Shown here one piece after another: positions 43,901-51,118 of a stretch of 51,214 nucleotides of DNA. Under the pieces are notes generated by a model. The model searched no databases, was not told the DNA's origin, and saw only the letters and a program-made list of their open reading frames with translations. The stretch comes from a bacterium. Its GTDB lineage: Bacteria > Zhuqueibacterota > Zhuqueibacteria > Zhuqueibacterales > Geothermadaptataceae. The stretch is taken from the NCBI GenBank assembly GCA_024275575.1, contig JAJRYV010000097.1:1-51214 (forward strand), in the 5' to 3' direction. The number at the start of each line of letters is the position of its first letter. The first letter of the stretch is position 1. A program made the position numbers and the translations under genes.

Positions 43901-46900
43901 TCGACTGTGTGGTGAGCGAAAAAATCGCATTGAATGTTGGCGTCAACGAAATCCATTTGCAAACATCATTCAGCGATTCCCTTGGTCAAACATCGATCTG
44001 CGATACGACGATAACCGTTATTCGCGGCGATTCACTAAGCTGTGAAATCAGTAGTGTTTCTCCGGTTGACGGCTGGCAAACGACGGCGACTACGGTGATT
44101 TTCTCAGCCGTCGTCAAACCCATCGGCGGGTATGCACCGATCACCGGTACGGCCTCGTTAAACGGTTTTGTGATACAAATCAGCGACAGCGCGGTCAGTC
44201 GCGAACTTGATTTACAGATCGGCAAAAATACGATCACCCTCGAAACCCTGTTCAGCGACAGTCTGCAACAACTGGCAAAATGCGACACGATGATCACAGT
44301 TTACAGAATTCAGTCTGATCCGATGTGCGCTGTCAGGGTTTTATCGCCAGCTGATGGCGACACCATCCGGGCCGACAGTGTGGTTGTCACTGTTGAATCT
44401 ACGGTGACCGGCGGCACACCACCACTTTCACGGGAGTGCAACGTCAACGGTTTTCCGGTGATTTTTCCTGTCGGTTCGATCGTCGGGACAGTCAAAATTC
44501 CGCTTGTTACTGGTGTGAATAGCCTGATTGCCAGTTCCACTTATACAGACTCGTCAGGTCGACTTACGGCCTGCAGTGATTCCATTTCAATTCCGCACAT
44601 CAGCCCGCCGGCGCCGGTCGATCCTTCATGCAATACACGCATTTTAGTACCGCAAAACGGGTCATTCTTCGATGTCGACAGCCTTGAGATAACCGTGCTT
44701 GCCAGATTTACCCCGGGAGTACCAGCCGCGCCATTGGACAGCGGCAATATCACCGTCAACGGCATCCCGGTATATCTTGCAGAAAAAACAGATACTATTG
44801 GCACGGTGAAAATTGCCCTGGTTGCCGGGCTGAATACCATCACGTTGAGCAGCACATTCAATGACTCCCTGGGGCGGACAAGCACTTGTACCGATATCAT
44901 TACCGTTACACGAGCGGCCCCGCCGCCGCAGTGCAGCGTTGAAGTTACCGCGCCGGATGAGGGATTCGTCACAGCAAATGACAGTGTCAACGTCACAATT
45001 TCTGCGAGTTTGACCGGCGGGCAGCTACCGGTTACCGCCGAATGGACCGTCAACGGCAGGGTAGTCGAACTCGATTTGGCAAGCTTCACCGGTCAGGTGA
45101 CTGTGCCGTTGCTCACCGGCAGCAATGGTATTCTCGCGGTGTGCAGTTTTAGCGATTCTCTCGGCAGATCAACCACCTGCCGCGATTCCATCACGGTTGA
45201 AAAGACTGCGCCCGAACTTACTTGCGCGCTGGACTTTTTCAAGCCGGAAGATGGAGAAATCATTTACAGCGACAGTGTTCTCGTCATGGGTTCGCTGGCC
45301 ATTTCCGGCGGCATTGCGCCGTTTGACAGCAGCGTTTCGGTCAACGGCCTGCCGGTCTCGTACAATACAGACGGCAGTTTTTATCTCTCCGTACCGCTGC
45401 AAAAAGGGGAAAATTCAATCGTTGCCGAAGCCGATATTTCGGATGTCTCCGGTCAAAACCATACCTGTTCCATCGAAATCCAGGTCTTCCGGCCTGAAAA
45501 CCTGGCGTGCACGGTTTCGATAGTGGAACCGGCAGACAGCATTACGGTGAGCAGTGACAGCAGCGCCACCGGTAGCGACAGCTTGCTGGTTATCGCACAG
45601 GCGGAGGTTAGCGGCGGGGTTTTACCCTACGCTGATTCCACCTGTGCGATAAATGGCGTACCGGCCAGTTTGAATGCCGATGGTTATTTTCAGGCAAAAG
45701 TGGCGATAGCGAACGGCTTAAACAAAATTTCTGTAACCTGCGCATTTACCGACGCTGATTCGATGATCACGGCCTGCAGCGATACGCTGGTGGTTTTTGG
45801 TGATGAATTTCGTTGCGATATGACCATCATTTCACCCGATGACGGCCACAAACAGTGCAGCGCGCATTTCAACACTTATATCGATCTCAAATTAAGCGGC
45901 GCTGTCGGACCGACCGAAACCTGGTGCATTGTCAATGGCGATACGGCTGAAGTAACCGACGACGGTTTGTTGTACGGACACACTGTTCTCGCGCCGGGAT
46001 ATAATGCGGTCATCATCAACAGCACCTCCATCGACAGCCTCGGACGCCGTGCTGTCTGTATCGATACGTTGACGGTGTTTGTCGATCGTACGCCGGCGCA
46101 GGGTGAGCTCGACCGTACTGATCCACCGACGGTGCGCGGGCGGGTTTTTGACTGGGAAAGCGGGATTGCAAGCATCGAAATCGTCAGTCAGTCCGACGCC
46201 GATATTCAAATCGATGGTTTCGAACCCGGCCAGAAGCAGGTCAATTTTGTCGCCTACCGCACCGGCCAGAATAGCGGCCCGAGCTTTGTGCTGCGGATTA
46301 CCAACGGTACCGGCTGTGTGATGGAATATGACCCGATTTCCATTCGTATCGAACCGTCGGAGACCTGTGATTTCAGTTTTATTATTCCACAGGTTGACCG
46401 CTATCTGAACATCGATAATTTCGGTATTCACAAGATACATTTCCGCCTCAATGGACGTCAAATCGACTTCGTCGCGGATGAGCAGGGAACGGAAATTCCC
46501 GGTGAGATCTATTATATTCCTCTCACCGGCGCCCGTACCATCGATTTGCATGATTATCTCGATGCCGGAGATAACGACCTCGATATCTGGTGCGAAGGCC
46601 CGGCGGGAAGTTACGCCGAAATTTTCATCGCCGATGTCCGACTGTCGCGACAAACGACTTCTGTGGAAATTGAAAACCGTCGCAGAAACATGCTGCCGGA
46701 TAAATTCGCCCTGAACCAGAACTATCCCAACCCGTTCAATATGCGCACGATCATCAGTTTCAGCATTCCCAACGGCTGGACAAAACCGGTGAAACTGGTG
46801 CTGTACAACGCCAAAGGACAATTAGTGAAAACACTGTTTGATGAAAAAGTACTGCCGGGTAACTACCGTGTCTGGTGGGACGGCACCGATGAAACCGGTA

Positions 46901-46983
46901 TGCAAGTCGCATCCGGAATGTACCTCTACCGTATTGTTTCCGGGCGTAATTCCCAGGTTAAAAAGTTGCTTTTGACGAAATAA
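37993..46983 (+). CDS. Giant secreted protein: IgGFc-binding-like N-terminus, ~21 tandem Cys-paired repeats, FlgD-like C-terminal module
   Basis: The product has 2996 residues from the ATG at 37993. GGAGAG lies at the right distance before it and overlaps an earlier ATG at 37981, which is therefore rejected. A signal anchor ends near residue 45. Residues about 50-460 resemble the IgGFc-binding N-terminal domain. A short Asp/Asn-rich segment at about 500-520 (DSNNNGLLDNDEDLNSNGK) looks like type 3 calcium repeats. From about 690 to 2700 come about 21 repeats of about 94 residues, each opening CxIxxISPADG, with GGLxPIxxxATINGE in the middle and SFSDSLGQxxxCDTTI at the end. The two Cys per repeat suggest one disulfide each. 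The C-terminus has NQNYPNPFNMRTIISF and ASGMYLYRIV, the type IX/FlgD-like module. It is likely a long surface fibre or adhesin. Confidence 0.93.
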   Translation: MKSCSQQYVIRHFLFTPARPWLAGKILRRFYLVFFIFNLAPLFAGENGTFRDREFVFAFLPNSNATFILEIHTVGTPGTEVTLVYGNDEPQVNSIPASGRLIFTVSEEAGKIENWANSGSGAADKMAIRITAGDDILCYAINGARASGDGAIVLPLSELKTFYEVITYDRNGETLERDQAVFAIVAAYDSTEIILNPSQEITNQLAENEHGTYTVSLMKDEALLVRSKGDSTEGNLSGSIVIANHPVAIINGNRCTRIPAGVSDCDHIFEMAQPIQSWGDSLLVAGLPTRPSGMSYEIVAFHPNTEVFIDGELVGIIDNNNRSIKIDTLTGDHLITANNPIFVSQFMPGSVTDQDVSGDPFMTNIIPIKQFVAVHDFVTPDYSTANPIYDTNQITLFIDEQDLSSIQIDDITIAPEKFARIPATSFYTATLTLAPGKHRSTTENADHGLIVSGYGNATAYAYPAGDSLAIINKGHDNRSPAIKTELENHVAHGVASDDSLSEDSNNNGLLDNDEDLNSNGKLDIDYGLEEIYLLPNSNNVKLVMTKPFTPGDKKVEFDLRLIDTDFPGSCTIVARDLSGNLMEKTVVIPECDVILLNTEILVPTLADSVTLSIFPKFKGDDPIGYTKTMHISNGEFEDSFAFVPNETLDVHIALFPGANNISIFTEYLSGQLQATSCRTDLEILRVDTLKCEGISFSEPQDINILAESAHFVFSGQITGGYILQSQGILINTTTGDTITAVQNGATFSAEMPLVMGINNLRAEISTSDSLQQFVQCAQDLQVFRPFPFDCGITEVTPDSGLITIADSILITAKITVDGGITPYQDSCTVNGILTPWVDGAIAQKVPLYFGVNSIEIRSKFVDDYGQITECFEQTTVIRPRPLICRITDISHPDGLALVDSTILFQAKVYVTGGLNPIIASAEINGEKVTITDSIISKQINLGLGLNEINIKTMYIDSLGQSSYCDSTIVLNRPKPVTCNIEWLNQEPNNVTIDSLVILKAKITSSGGLAPITTWVLINDSTVAIINDSLAYTLKLDYGENDFVIRTFFTDSLGQSSRCDTTISFNRITPPRCEITSMSPADSAITLARTLPFKAKLEVKGGLKPVIKTAAINGDPVFVFDGVISTNLSLDPGVNIIKLTTLSTDMLGQETTCDSTIIITRVDSLQCKIVSITPADGLVTTQPEITFTARVNISGGLDPVSGEAFINGEPVDIIGGIISKKLLLEFGKNEIILRTTYIDSIQQITRCDTTLVFYRAEPLHCEFTQVSPADQAETSLDSALIAAEIKTSGGWPPISGSGIIDGQLVEIIDGKISLKVPLNIGENEIELHAAFNDSLGQSTACDTTITIKRKDPIICKINEIRPNSGTSTAADSINFYANVSTTGGLAPIIAAATINGDTVKFENNIIAVKIALNRPGQNEIVLHTFFSDSLEQTTSCDTAILINRVGILTCDISAVTPGDDLQTLANSIQFSARVNAAGGLAPVFSTATINSEPVEIIDGVVAKEMILNFGPNDITLQTSFTDSLGQLANCDTTITVNRVRPLGCEIAAISPADGFKTANNSVIFSARVLPLDGLAPFIGSATINGEPVAITDSVVTREIPLKIGENTISLQVAFSDSLGQESSCETNINVQRPAAPGCVYSYISIPDSYSTRAGSVLLEAGIRGESTVKIIASRIWLNSRLLGRNIFDISEIVNLRYGNNEIILTSEFTDELGQSTRCDKTINVFRIPPDLSCKIANISVSKSVTIANSITLTAEMSTSGGIAPIFATATINGDTAKIINGKIQSDIALELGRNTFNIAVDFYDSSPDSLQQRTKCEATVTAFRADSLGCEISNISPKDGAVTTAEKLTFSADVNPLGGWLPISASATINGENIDINDGRVERVITLQIGSNEITLQTSFSDSLGQIANCDTTITLIRSDSLGCEISNISHVDGWMTAASFFTFSANAFPTGGVPPFTEAATLNGKTVEIVDCVVSEKIALNVGVNEIHLQTSFSDSLGQTSICDTTITVIRGDSLSCEISSVSPVDGWQTTATTVIFSAVVKPIGGYAPITGTASLNGFVIQISDSAVSRELDLQIGKNTITLETLFSDSLQQLAKCDTMITVYRIQSDPMCAVRVLSPADGDTIRADSVVVTVESTVTGGTPPLSRECNVNGFPVIFPVGSIVGTVKIPLVTGVNSLIASSTYTDSSGRLTACSDSISIPHISPPAPVDPSCNTRILVPQNGSFFDVDSLEITVLARFTPGVPAAPLDSGNITVNGIPVYLAEKTDTIGTVKIALVAGLNTITLSSTFNDSLGRTSTCTDIITVTRAAPPPQCSVEVTAPDEGFVTANDSVNVTISASLTGGQLPVTAEWTVNGRVVELDLASFTGQVTVPLLTGSNGILAVCSFSDSLGRSTTCRDSITVEKTAPELTCALDFFKPEDGEIIYSDSVLVMGSLAISGGIAPFDSSVSVNGLPVSYNTDGSFYLSVPLQKGENSIVAEADISDVSGQNHTCSIEIQVFRPENLACTVSIVEPADSITVSSDSSATGSDSLLVIAQAEVSGGVLPYADSTCAINGVPASLNADGYFQAKVAIANGLNKISVTCAFTDADSMITACSDTLVVFGDEFRCDMTIISPDDGHKQCSAHFNTYIDLKLSGAVGPTETWCIVNGDTAEVTDDGLLYGHTVLAPGYNAVIINSTSIDSLGRRAVCIDTLTVFVDRTPAQGELDRTDPPTVRGRVFDWESGIASIEIVSQSDADIQIDGFEPGQKQVNFVAYRTGQNSGPSFVLRITNGTGCVMEYDPISIRIEPSETCDFSFIIPQVDRYLNIDNFGIHKIHFRLNGRQIDFVADEQGTEIPGEIYYIPLTGARTIDLHDYLDAGDNDLDIWCEGPAGSYAEIFIADVRLSRQTTSVEIENRRRNMLPDKFALNQNYPNPFNMRTIISFSIPNGWTKPVKLVLYNAKGQLVKTLFDEKVLPGNYRVWWDGTDETGMQVASGMYLYRIVSGRNSQVKKLLLTK
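40063..46075 (+). repeat. Tandem array of ~21 repeats, about 282 bases (94 codons) each
   Basis: The units start at a Cys codon (first at 40063, second near 40359). Members 2-15 keep near-constant length, while members 16-21 are longer and more divergent. The most similar neighbours are the units near 43465 and 43747: the 32-base stretch coding SLGCEISNIS recurs exactly 282 bases apart. The stretch coding LQTSFSDSLGQ recurs at 43676 and 43958, the same distance. This shows a recent in-frame duplication. Confidence 0.88.
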
Positions 46984-46993
46984 TCCGGACGAT

Positions 46994-47029
46994 AAAAAAA
47001 CCGGAGGCTGGCGGCTTCCGGTTTTTTTT
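46994..47029 (+). terminator. Rho-independent terminator after the giant gene
   Basis: AAAAAAACCGGA and TCCGGTTTTTTTT pair around a short GC-rich loop, ten bases past the stop, with eight T following the stem. Confidence 0.9.
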
Positions 47030-47143
47030 GTAATATTAATCTGGTGAACATCCGTTTTAGGAGAATTTGTCACCAGGGTGTGACCATATTGTGGGCAGAA
47101 TAAACAGAATGTAGGTGTTTTTTCAGGCATTATCTCTCAATTA

Positions 47144-47171
47144 TTGCTATTTGCCGGAAATTGCATATATT
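47144..47171 (+). promoter_or_regulatory. Candidate promoter of the NYN-amylase pair
   Basis: TTGCTA (47144-47149) and TATATT (47166-47171) are 16 bases apart. The predicted start lies about 38 bases before the TTG start of the NYN gene. Confidence 0.35.
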
Positions 47172-47216
47172 CTTTATCGTCAAATATCATATCCTGTTTA
47201 ACCGAGGAAGATCACA

Positions 47217-48035
47217 TTGAAACAAATCCCCAGCACAACCACGATGCAAAAAATCGCCCTGCTCATCGATGGCGACAATGCCCAACCGCGTCTGCTGAGT
47301 AAAATCATTGCCGAGGCCGGCATTTATGGCCCCATCACCATCAAACGTATTTACGGCGACTGGACGACATCGAACATGCGTGGCTGGAAGGATGCGCTTA
47401 ACAATTATGCTGTCCAGCCCATTCAGCAATTCCGCTACACCGTCGGGAAAAACGCTACCGACAGCGCCCTGATCATCGATGCGATGGATATTTTACACAG
47501 CGGTTTTGTCGATGGTTTCTGCATCGTCTCCAGCGATAGCGATTACACCCGGCTGGCTACACGCATTCGCGAGGCTGGTTTTTTTGTCATGGGTATCGGC
47601 GAGAAAAAGACACCCAAGCCGTTCGTCAACGCCTGCAATATTTTTATTTTCACGGAGAATATCGTCGATGATTTCGAGAGAAACAGGGCCGATGAAACAA
47701 CTTTAGATGTCCTGTCGGAAAATGACAGCATCGACCCGGTGCAGCTCATCACCGAAGCGCATTCCATGGCAGAAAACGAAGGCGGCTGGGCGCCGCTTGC
47801 GGCCATCGGTTTGCACTTGCACCAGCTCGATCCCAGTTTCGATCCGCGATCATTTGGCTTCAAAAAATTGTCGCAGCTCATGCAGGCCAACGATAAATAT
47901 TTCACCATGCGATATGATGACGATAACAACCTCTCCACCGTTTTTGTCAAAGTCAATGAGGCACCAAAAGCGAAAAAGAAAACGCCGAAAAGAAAGAAAA
48001 AAAAACCCATCAAATCAAAACCAGGGTCAAAATGA
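47217..48035 (+). CDS. NYN-domain (LabA/MARF1-like) protein with OST-HTH-type C-terminal domain
   Basis: This is a 272-residue cytoplasmic protein. Residues about 11-150 form a NYN (PIN-like) nuclease fold: KIALLIDGDNAQP with Asp18 and Asp20, ATDSALIIDAMDIL, FCIVSSDSDYTRLATRIREAG and GIGEKKTPKPFVNACNIFIF. These acidic residues are the expected metal-binding set. Residues about 170-240 match the OST-HTH/LOTUS RNA-binding pattern (GWAPLAAIGLHLHQLDPSFDPRSFGFKKLSQLM). A Lys/Arg-rich tail follows. The start is TTG at 47217 with GAGGAAG nine bases upstream; an ATG ten codons later lacks a ribosome site. The family is thought to act on RNA. It overlaps the amylase gene by four bases, so both are translated from one message. 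Confidence 0.88.
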   Translation: MKQIPSTTTMQKIALLIDGDNAQPRLLSKIIAEAGIYGPITIKRIYGDWTTSNMRGWKDALNNYAVQPIQQFRYTVGKNATDSALIIDAMDILHSGFVDGFCIVSSDSDYTRLATRIREAGFFVMGIGEKKTPKPFVNACNIFIFTENIVDDFERNRADETTLDVLSENDSIDPVQLITEAHSMAENEGGWAPLAAIGLHLHQLDPSFDPRSFGFKKLSQLMQANDKYFTMRYDDDNNLSTVFVKVNEAPKAKKKTPKRKKKKPIKSKPGSK

Positions 48036-49537
48036 AAAATATAATACACCGGACTCTGTTTTTTATCGCCCTCATTTCAACCAATACATACCTTGCGGGC
48101 AGCACGGGCAAACGTACGCAATTTAATACTTTACGCATTTACCAGATCATGGTTGAAGCTTTTCAAAACGGAGATTCCAGCCGCAATTATGAAAAAGGCT
48201 ATGGCCCCAGCGATCATCAGGGCGATATCAAAGGCATCACCGAGGCGCTGCCCTACATTAAAAAACTGGGGATGAATGCCCTCTGGCTGACTCCGATTTT
48301 CGATTCCGCCAAAGGCAGCGGCCCGGATTTACGGCTGGAATCAACGGGATATTTTTGCCGTGATTATTTCAGCATCGACCCGGCTTTCGGTACCCTCGCC
48401 GATGCCCGGCAGTTAGTAAATCGCGCTCATGATATGGGCATTTATGTGTTTTTTGACGGCGTCTTCGGCCACCATAAGGGCGAGGTTAAACCATCACCGA
48501 CAGGCAAACTGCCCACAGGCCCGAACAATCCGGTCAAATATCCCGGGAGTCTGGAGTTCTACAAAGAAGTGGCGACTTACTGGATCGACGAATTGGGTAT
48601 CGACGGCTGGCGCCTGGATCAGGCCTATCAGGTTCCGGTGCAGTACTGGCGGCAAATCCGCCAGGCAGTTGAGGCCAAATGTGAGCAACGTCGTCAGGCA
48701 GGCGAAAAATGGGGCACCCTGGGTTACATGGTTGCGGAAATCTGGAGCAGTGCTGATAACATTTCGCAACAGGGTTACGGACCTAAAGATGCGCCAGGTC
48801 TTTTGTCGGCCTTCGATTTCCCATTGCGCTATAATCTTGTGCAGGCGCTGGCGATCGAGGAAAACGGATTTGGCCGGCAACCGGCTTATGTTTTAAATGC
48901 CGGATTCAATAATTTTAAAAAATATCCCCCGCAGGCCATCGCCAATTTGATGATCGGTAATCACGATCTTGTACGCTTCGGCGATCTGCTGCAGCGCGGC
49001 GGTTTTGGCGGGCCGGACAATCCGCAATACTGGCAAAGGCATCGCCTGGCATTCAGTTTTCTAACCGCCTTCACCGGACCGATCACGATTTATTACAACG
49101 AAGAGATTGGTGCCGAAGTGCCGGGTTTTGCGGCTCGCGTCACTGAAAACTGCGTCGATTTCGATCTGTGTGATGATCACGTCGCACGCACTGCAGGCAG
49201 GATTTCAAATCTCAATGAAAATGAGCAGGCGCTCTACGATTATTTGAGTAGACTAATGACCATGCGAGCTCAACATCAGGCGCTGTGGAATGGCGAACGC
49301 ACTAATCTCGCAGCAGGTGAATTTATTTATGCCGATTTGAAATCGACAGCGACAGAAAATATTCTGTTTATTTTAAATACCGGAAAGAATGAAGCGACTT
49401 TCAAAATTAATACCGTCAACTTGCCCAGTTCCAAAGCGCATGATTTGATTTCACAGGAGGTAATTTCGAAAAAGGGGCCGAATCTGGAGTTTAAAATAGC
49501 GGGCCTGTCCTCGCGATTTTTTCTGATTAAAAATTAG
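48032..49537 (+). CDS. Exported GH13 (alpha-amylase family) glycoside hydrolase
   Basis: The 501-residue protein has a signal peptide (about 1-24). The GH13 barrel shows the conserved regions: FFDGVFGHH (143-148, region I), GWRLDQA with nucleophile Asp196, VAEIW with acid/base Glu236, and GNHD with Asp312. A short C-terminal beta domain follows from about residue 420. The start overlaps the preceding stop (ATGA), and AGGG lies five bases before it. It would cleave or rearrange alpha-glucans or short alpha-glucosides in the periplasm or outside. The subfamily, and so the exact substrate, cannot be fixed by eye. Pairing with an RNA-type NYN protein in one operon is odd. Confidence 0.92.
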   Translation: MKNIIHRTLFFIALISTNTYLAGSTGKRTQFNTLRIYQIMVEAFQNGDSSRNYEKGYGPSDHQGDIKGITEALPYIKKLGMNALWLTPIFDSAKGSGPDLRLESTGYFCRDYFSIDPAFGTLADARQLVNRAHDMGIYVFFDGVFGHHKGEVKPSPTGKLPTGPNNPVKYPGSLEFYKEVATYWIDELGIDGWRLDQAYQVPVQYWRQIRQAVEAKCEQRRQAGEKWGTLGYMVAEIWSSADNISQQGYGPKDAPGLLSAFDFPLRYNLVQALAIEENGFGRQPAYVLNAGFNNFKKYPPQAIANLMIGNHDLVRFGDLLQRGGFGGPDNPQYWQRHRLAFSFLTAFTGPITIYYNEEIGAEVPGFAARVTENCVDFDLCDDHVARTAGRISNLNENEQALYDYLSRLMTMRAQHQALWNGERTNLAAGEFIYADLKSTATENILFILNTGKNEATFKINTVNLPSSKAHDLISQEVISKKGPNLEFKIAGLSSRFFLIKN

Positions 49538-49675
49538 AAAAAAAGCATGTTATGAGTAAACAGCGAGATGCTTTCACTGCTATTTTAAAGTGGGGTTGGA
49601 TTTCCAATTGATGGATTGTTTTTGCTGCAGGACTGTCATTGGAATTAGAATTGGCAAGCTCAGGCGCCGGAAATT

Positions 49676-50725
49676 TTAAAACACCTGCAGCGCGATCTCA
49701 TTTTTCGCCTCAATCACCTCACCTATAATTCGTGCATATTCAATCCCGGCGTCATGCAGTTGCTGCAGGGCATCTTTTGATTGAGAAGCAGGCAACGAAA
49801 TGAGCAAGCCGCCATTAGTCATCGGGTCGGCGAGAATCTGTTGCTGGAAAAACGGCCGGTCGATGCACCATTGCAAGCGTTCACTAACAAGTAAAAAGTT
49901 ATTGGCGTTTGAGCCGGTATTGATGCCTTTTTCATACATTTGCAGTGCCGCAGGCAGTAGCGGCAGTGTTTCAAATTGAATATCGAAAGTGACATTTGAT
50001 CCCGAAGCCATCTCGAAAGCATGCCCCATCAGACCGAATCCGGTGATATCAGTTGCTGCGTGAATTTCAAAATTACCGAGAGTTTCACAGGCTATACGGT
50101 TGAGGGTTGTCAATATTTTAAAGCAAGACTCGAGGGCATCCTGCGGCACCCAATTTTTCAGATTGGCGTTAAAAATCGCACCGCTGCCGAGCGGTTTTGT
50201 GAGAATCAGGGCATCACCCGGTAACGCGCCGACATTGCGCCAGATTTTTTGCGGATGCACGATGCCCGTTACTGCGAGGCCGAATTTGGGCTCGGCGTCA
50301 TCCACTGTGTGGCCGCCCGCCAACACTGCCCCGGCCTCGGCTATCTTACTCAAAGCCCCTTCGATGATACCTTGCGTCACTTCTGGTCCCAGTTTGCCGG
50401 AGGGCAGCGCCAGCAGGTTGATGCAGGTCAGCGGCCGGCCACCCATGGCGTAAACATCGCTCATGGAATTGGCTGCGCTGATTTGCCCGAACAGATAAGG
50501 ATCGTCGGAAGTCGGTGTGATAAAATCTGCCGTAGTGATCAGCGCGGTTGTGGGATCAATTTGATAGACGCCGGCGTCATCGCTGGTGTGGAAACCGACG
50601 AGCAGGTTGGGATCATTATTTTGCGGCAGTTTCCGCAGCAGTTCACCAAGCCCGACCGGGCTCGCTTTCGCCGCTCAACCGCAGGTGCTGGCCAAGCTGG
50701 TCAGGCTGTATTTTTTTTTCAACAT
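49676..50725 (-). CDS. selD: Selenide, water dikinase SelD with in-frame TGA (Sec17)
   Basis: The full product has 349 residues, close to E. coli SelD (347). Reading from the ATG at 50725, codon 17 is TGA (50675-50677) in STCG-U-AAKASP. That is the catalytic Cys/Sec plus Lys motif of SelD, at the very position of E. coli Cys17, so the TGA is read as selenocysteine. A simple translation would begin only at MSDVYAMGG (50464) and lose the active site. Further motifs are NNDPNLLVGFHTSDDAGVY, TTADFITPTSDDPYLFG, AGGHTVDDAEPKFGL and ATDITGFGLMGH. SelD makes selenophosphate from selenide and ATP for Sec-tRNA. A SECIS-like hairpin follows the TGA and a TATAAT lies just upstream. selA, selB and tRNA-Sec are not in the window. 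Confidence 0.93.
50649..50677 (-). promoter_or_regulatory. Bacterial SECIS-like element after the Sec codon of selD
   Basis: On the minus strand the TGA (50677-50675) is followed, 12 bases on, by AGCCC-GGTC-GGGCT (50662-50649), extendable by a G-T and a C-G pair at the base to 7 bp. The apical loop GGTC carries the GU that SelB recognises in the fdhF element, and the distance from TGA to loop (17 bases) fits the known bacterial range. Confidence 0.72.
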
Positions 50726-50742
50726 TCTCGTTTTGGCTAAAT

Positions 50743-50748
50743 ATTATA
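50743..50748 (-). promoter_or_regulatory. Candidate -10 element of selD
   Basis: TATAAT on the minus strand lies 18 bases before the ATG. A matching -35 at 17 bases is not clear (the nearest TTGCCA is 12 bases away). The short leader it implies has only a weak ribosome site (GAGA). Confidence 0.3.
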
Positions 50749-51082
50749 GACGGATTAAATTGGCAAATTTTGGTCTGCTAATAATGGAAATTATTATAAA
50801 ATATGCAACTTTTATCGTGGGATGTCTATTCCCCAAACAACCCTGCCGAGTATAACTGTCGGATTAAGTATCTTGTTTAGCAAGCCACCGCCGCTGCGGG
50901 TTTAATCTTAAAGTAATTGGAAATGTGCAGCGCAGTTTCAAGTTACTTAAAAGCCAATTCCGCCACAAGCTAAAATCTGCGGCTCCGTTTTGAAAAGTCG
51001 TCTGAAGCGGGCTCAATTTTTAACCTGTTTTGGCAGGGTTGCTTTTTATCCCTTAACCTGCATTATTTATTCACTGACAAAT

Positions 51083-51111
51083 TCTTTTCTGCCAAAAAAT
51101 GGCAGAAAAGA
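51083..51111 (-). terminator. Hairpin just past the right-end partial gene
   Basis: TCTTTTCTGCC (51083-51093) and GGCAGAAAAGA (51101-51111) pair perfectly over 11 bp (12 with an A-T), eight bases past the stop at 51119. The T tract after the hairpin on the minus strand is short (AATTTG), so termination may be partial. Confidence 0.5.
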
Positions 51112-51118
51112 GAAATAT

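Larger units (their letters stand above)
50726..51118. other. Intergenic stretch upstream of selD
   Basis: No gene is seen in these 393 bases. A 38-base imperfect palindrome (50911-50948, AAGTAATTGGAAA paired with TTTCAAGTTACTT) and a strong hairpin (51083-51111) lie between the partial right-end gene and selD. Confidence 0.45.

Noticed and set aside
40063-46075. Possible CRISPR array because of the regular spacing
   Set aside because: The period is 282 bases, in frame, and the units are diverged protein-coding repeats; there are no short identical direct repeats with unique spacers.
45892-46821. 309-codon frame antisense to the giant protein, and similar long antisense frames (for example 32109-32723 minus, 16402-16995 plus, 12630-13202 plus)
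   Set aside because: All lie inside well-supported genes on the opposite strand, have low-complexity or implausible composition, and lack ribosome sites; they are shadows of real genes.
49676-50464. SelD as a complete 262-residue protein starting at MSDVYAMGG
   Set aside because: The conserved N-terminus continues upstream to 50725 through a TGA at the catalytic Cys/Sec codon, so this is the Sec-containing full gene and not a short protein or pseudogene.
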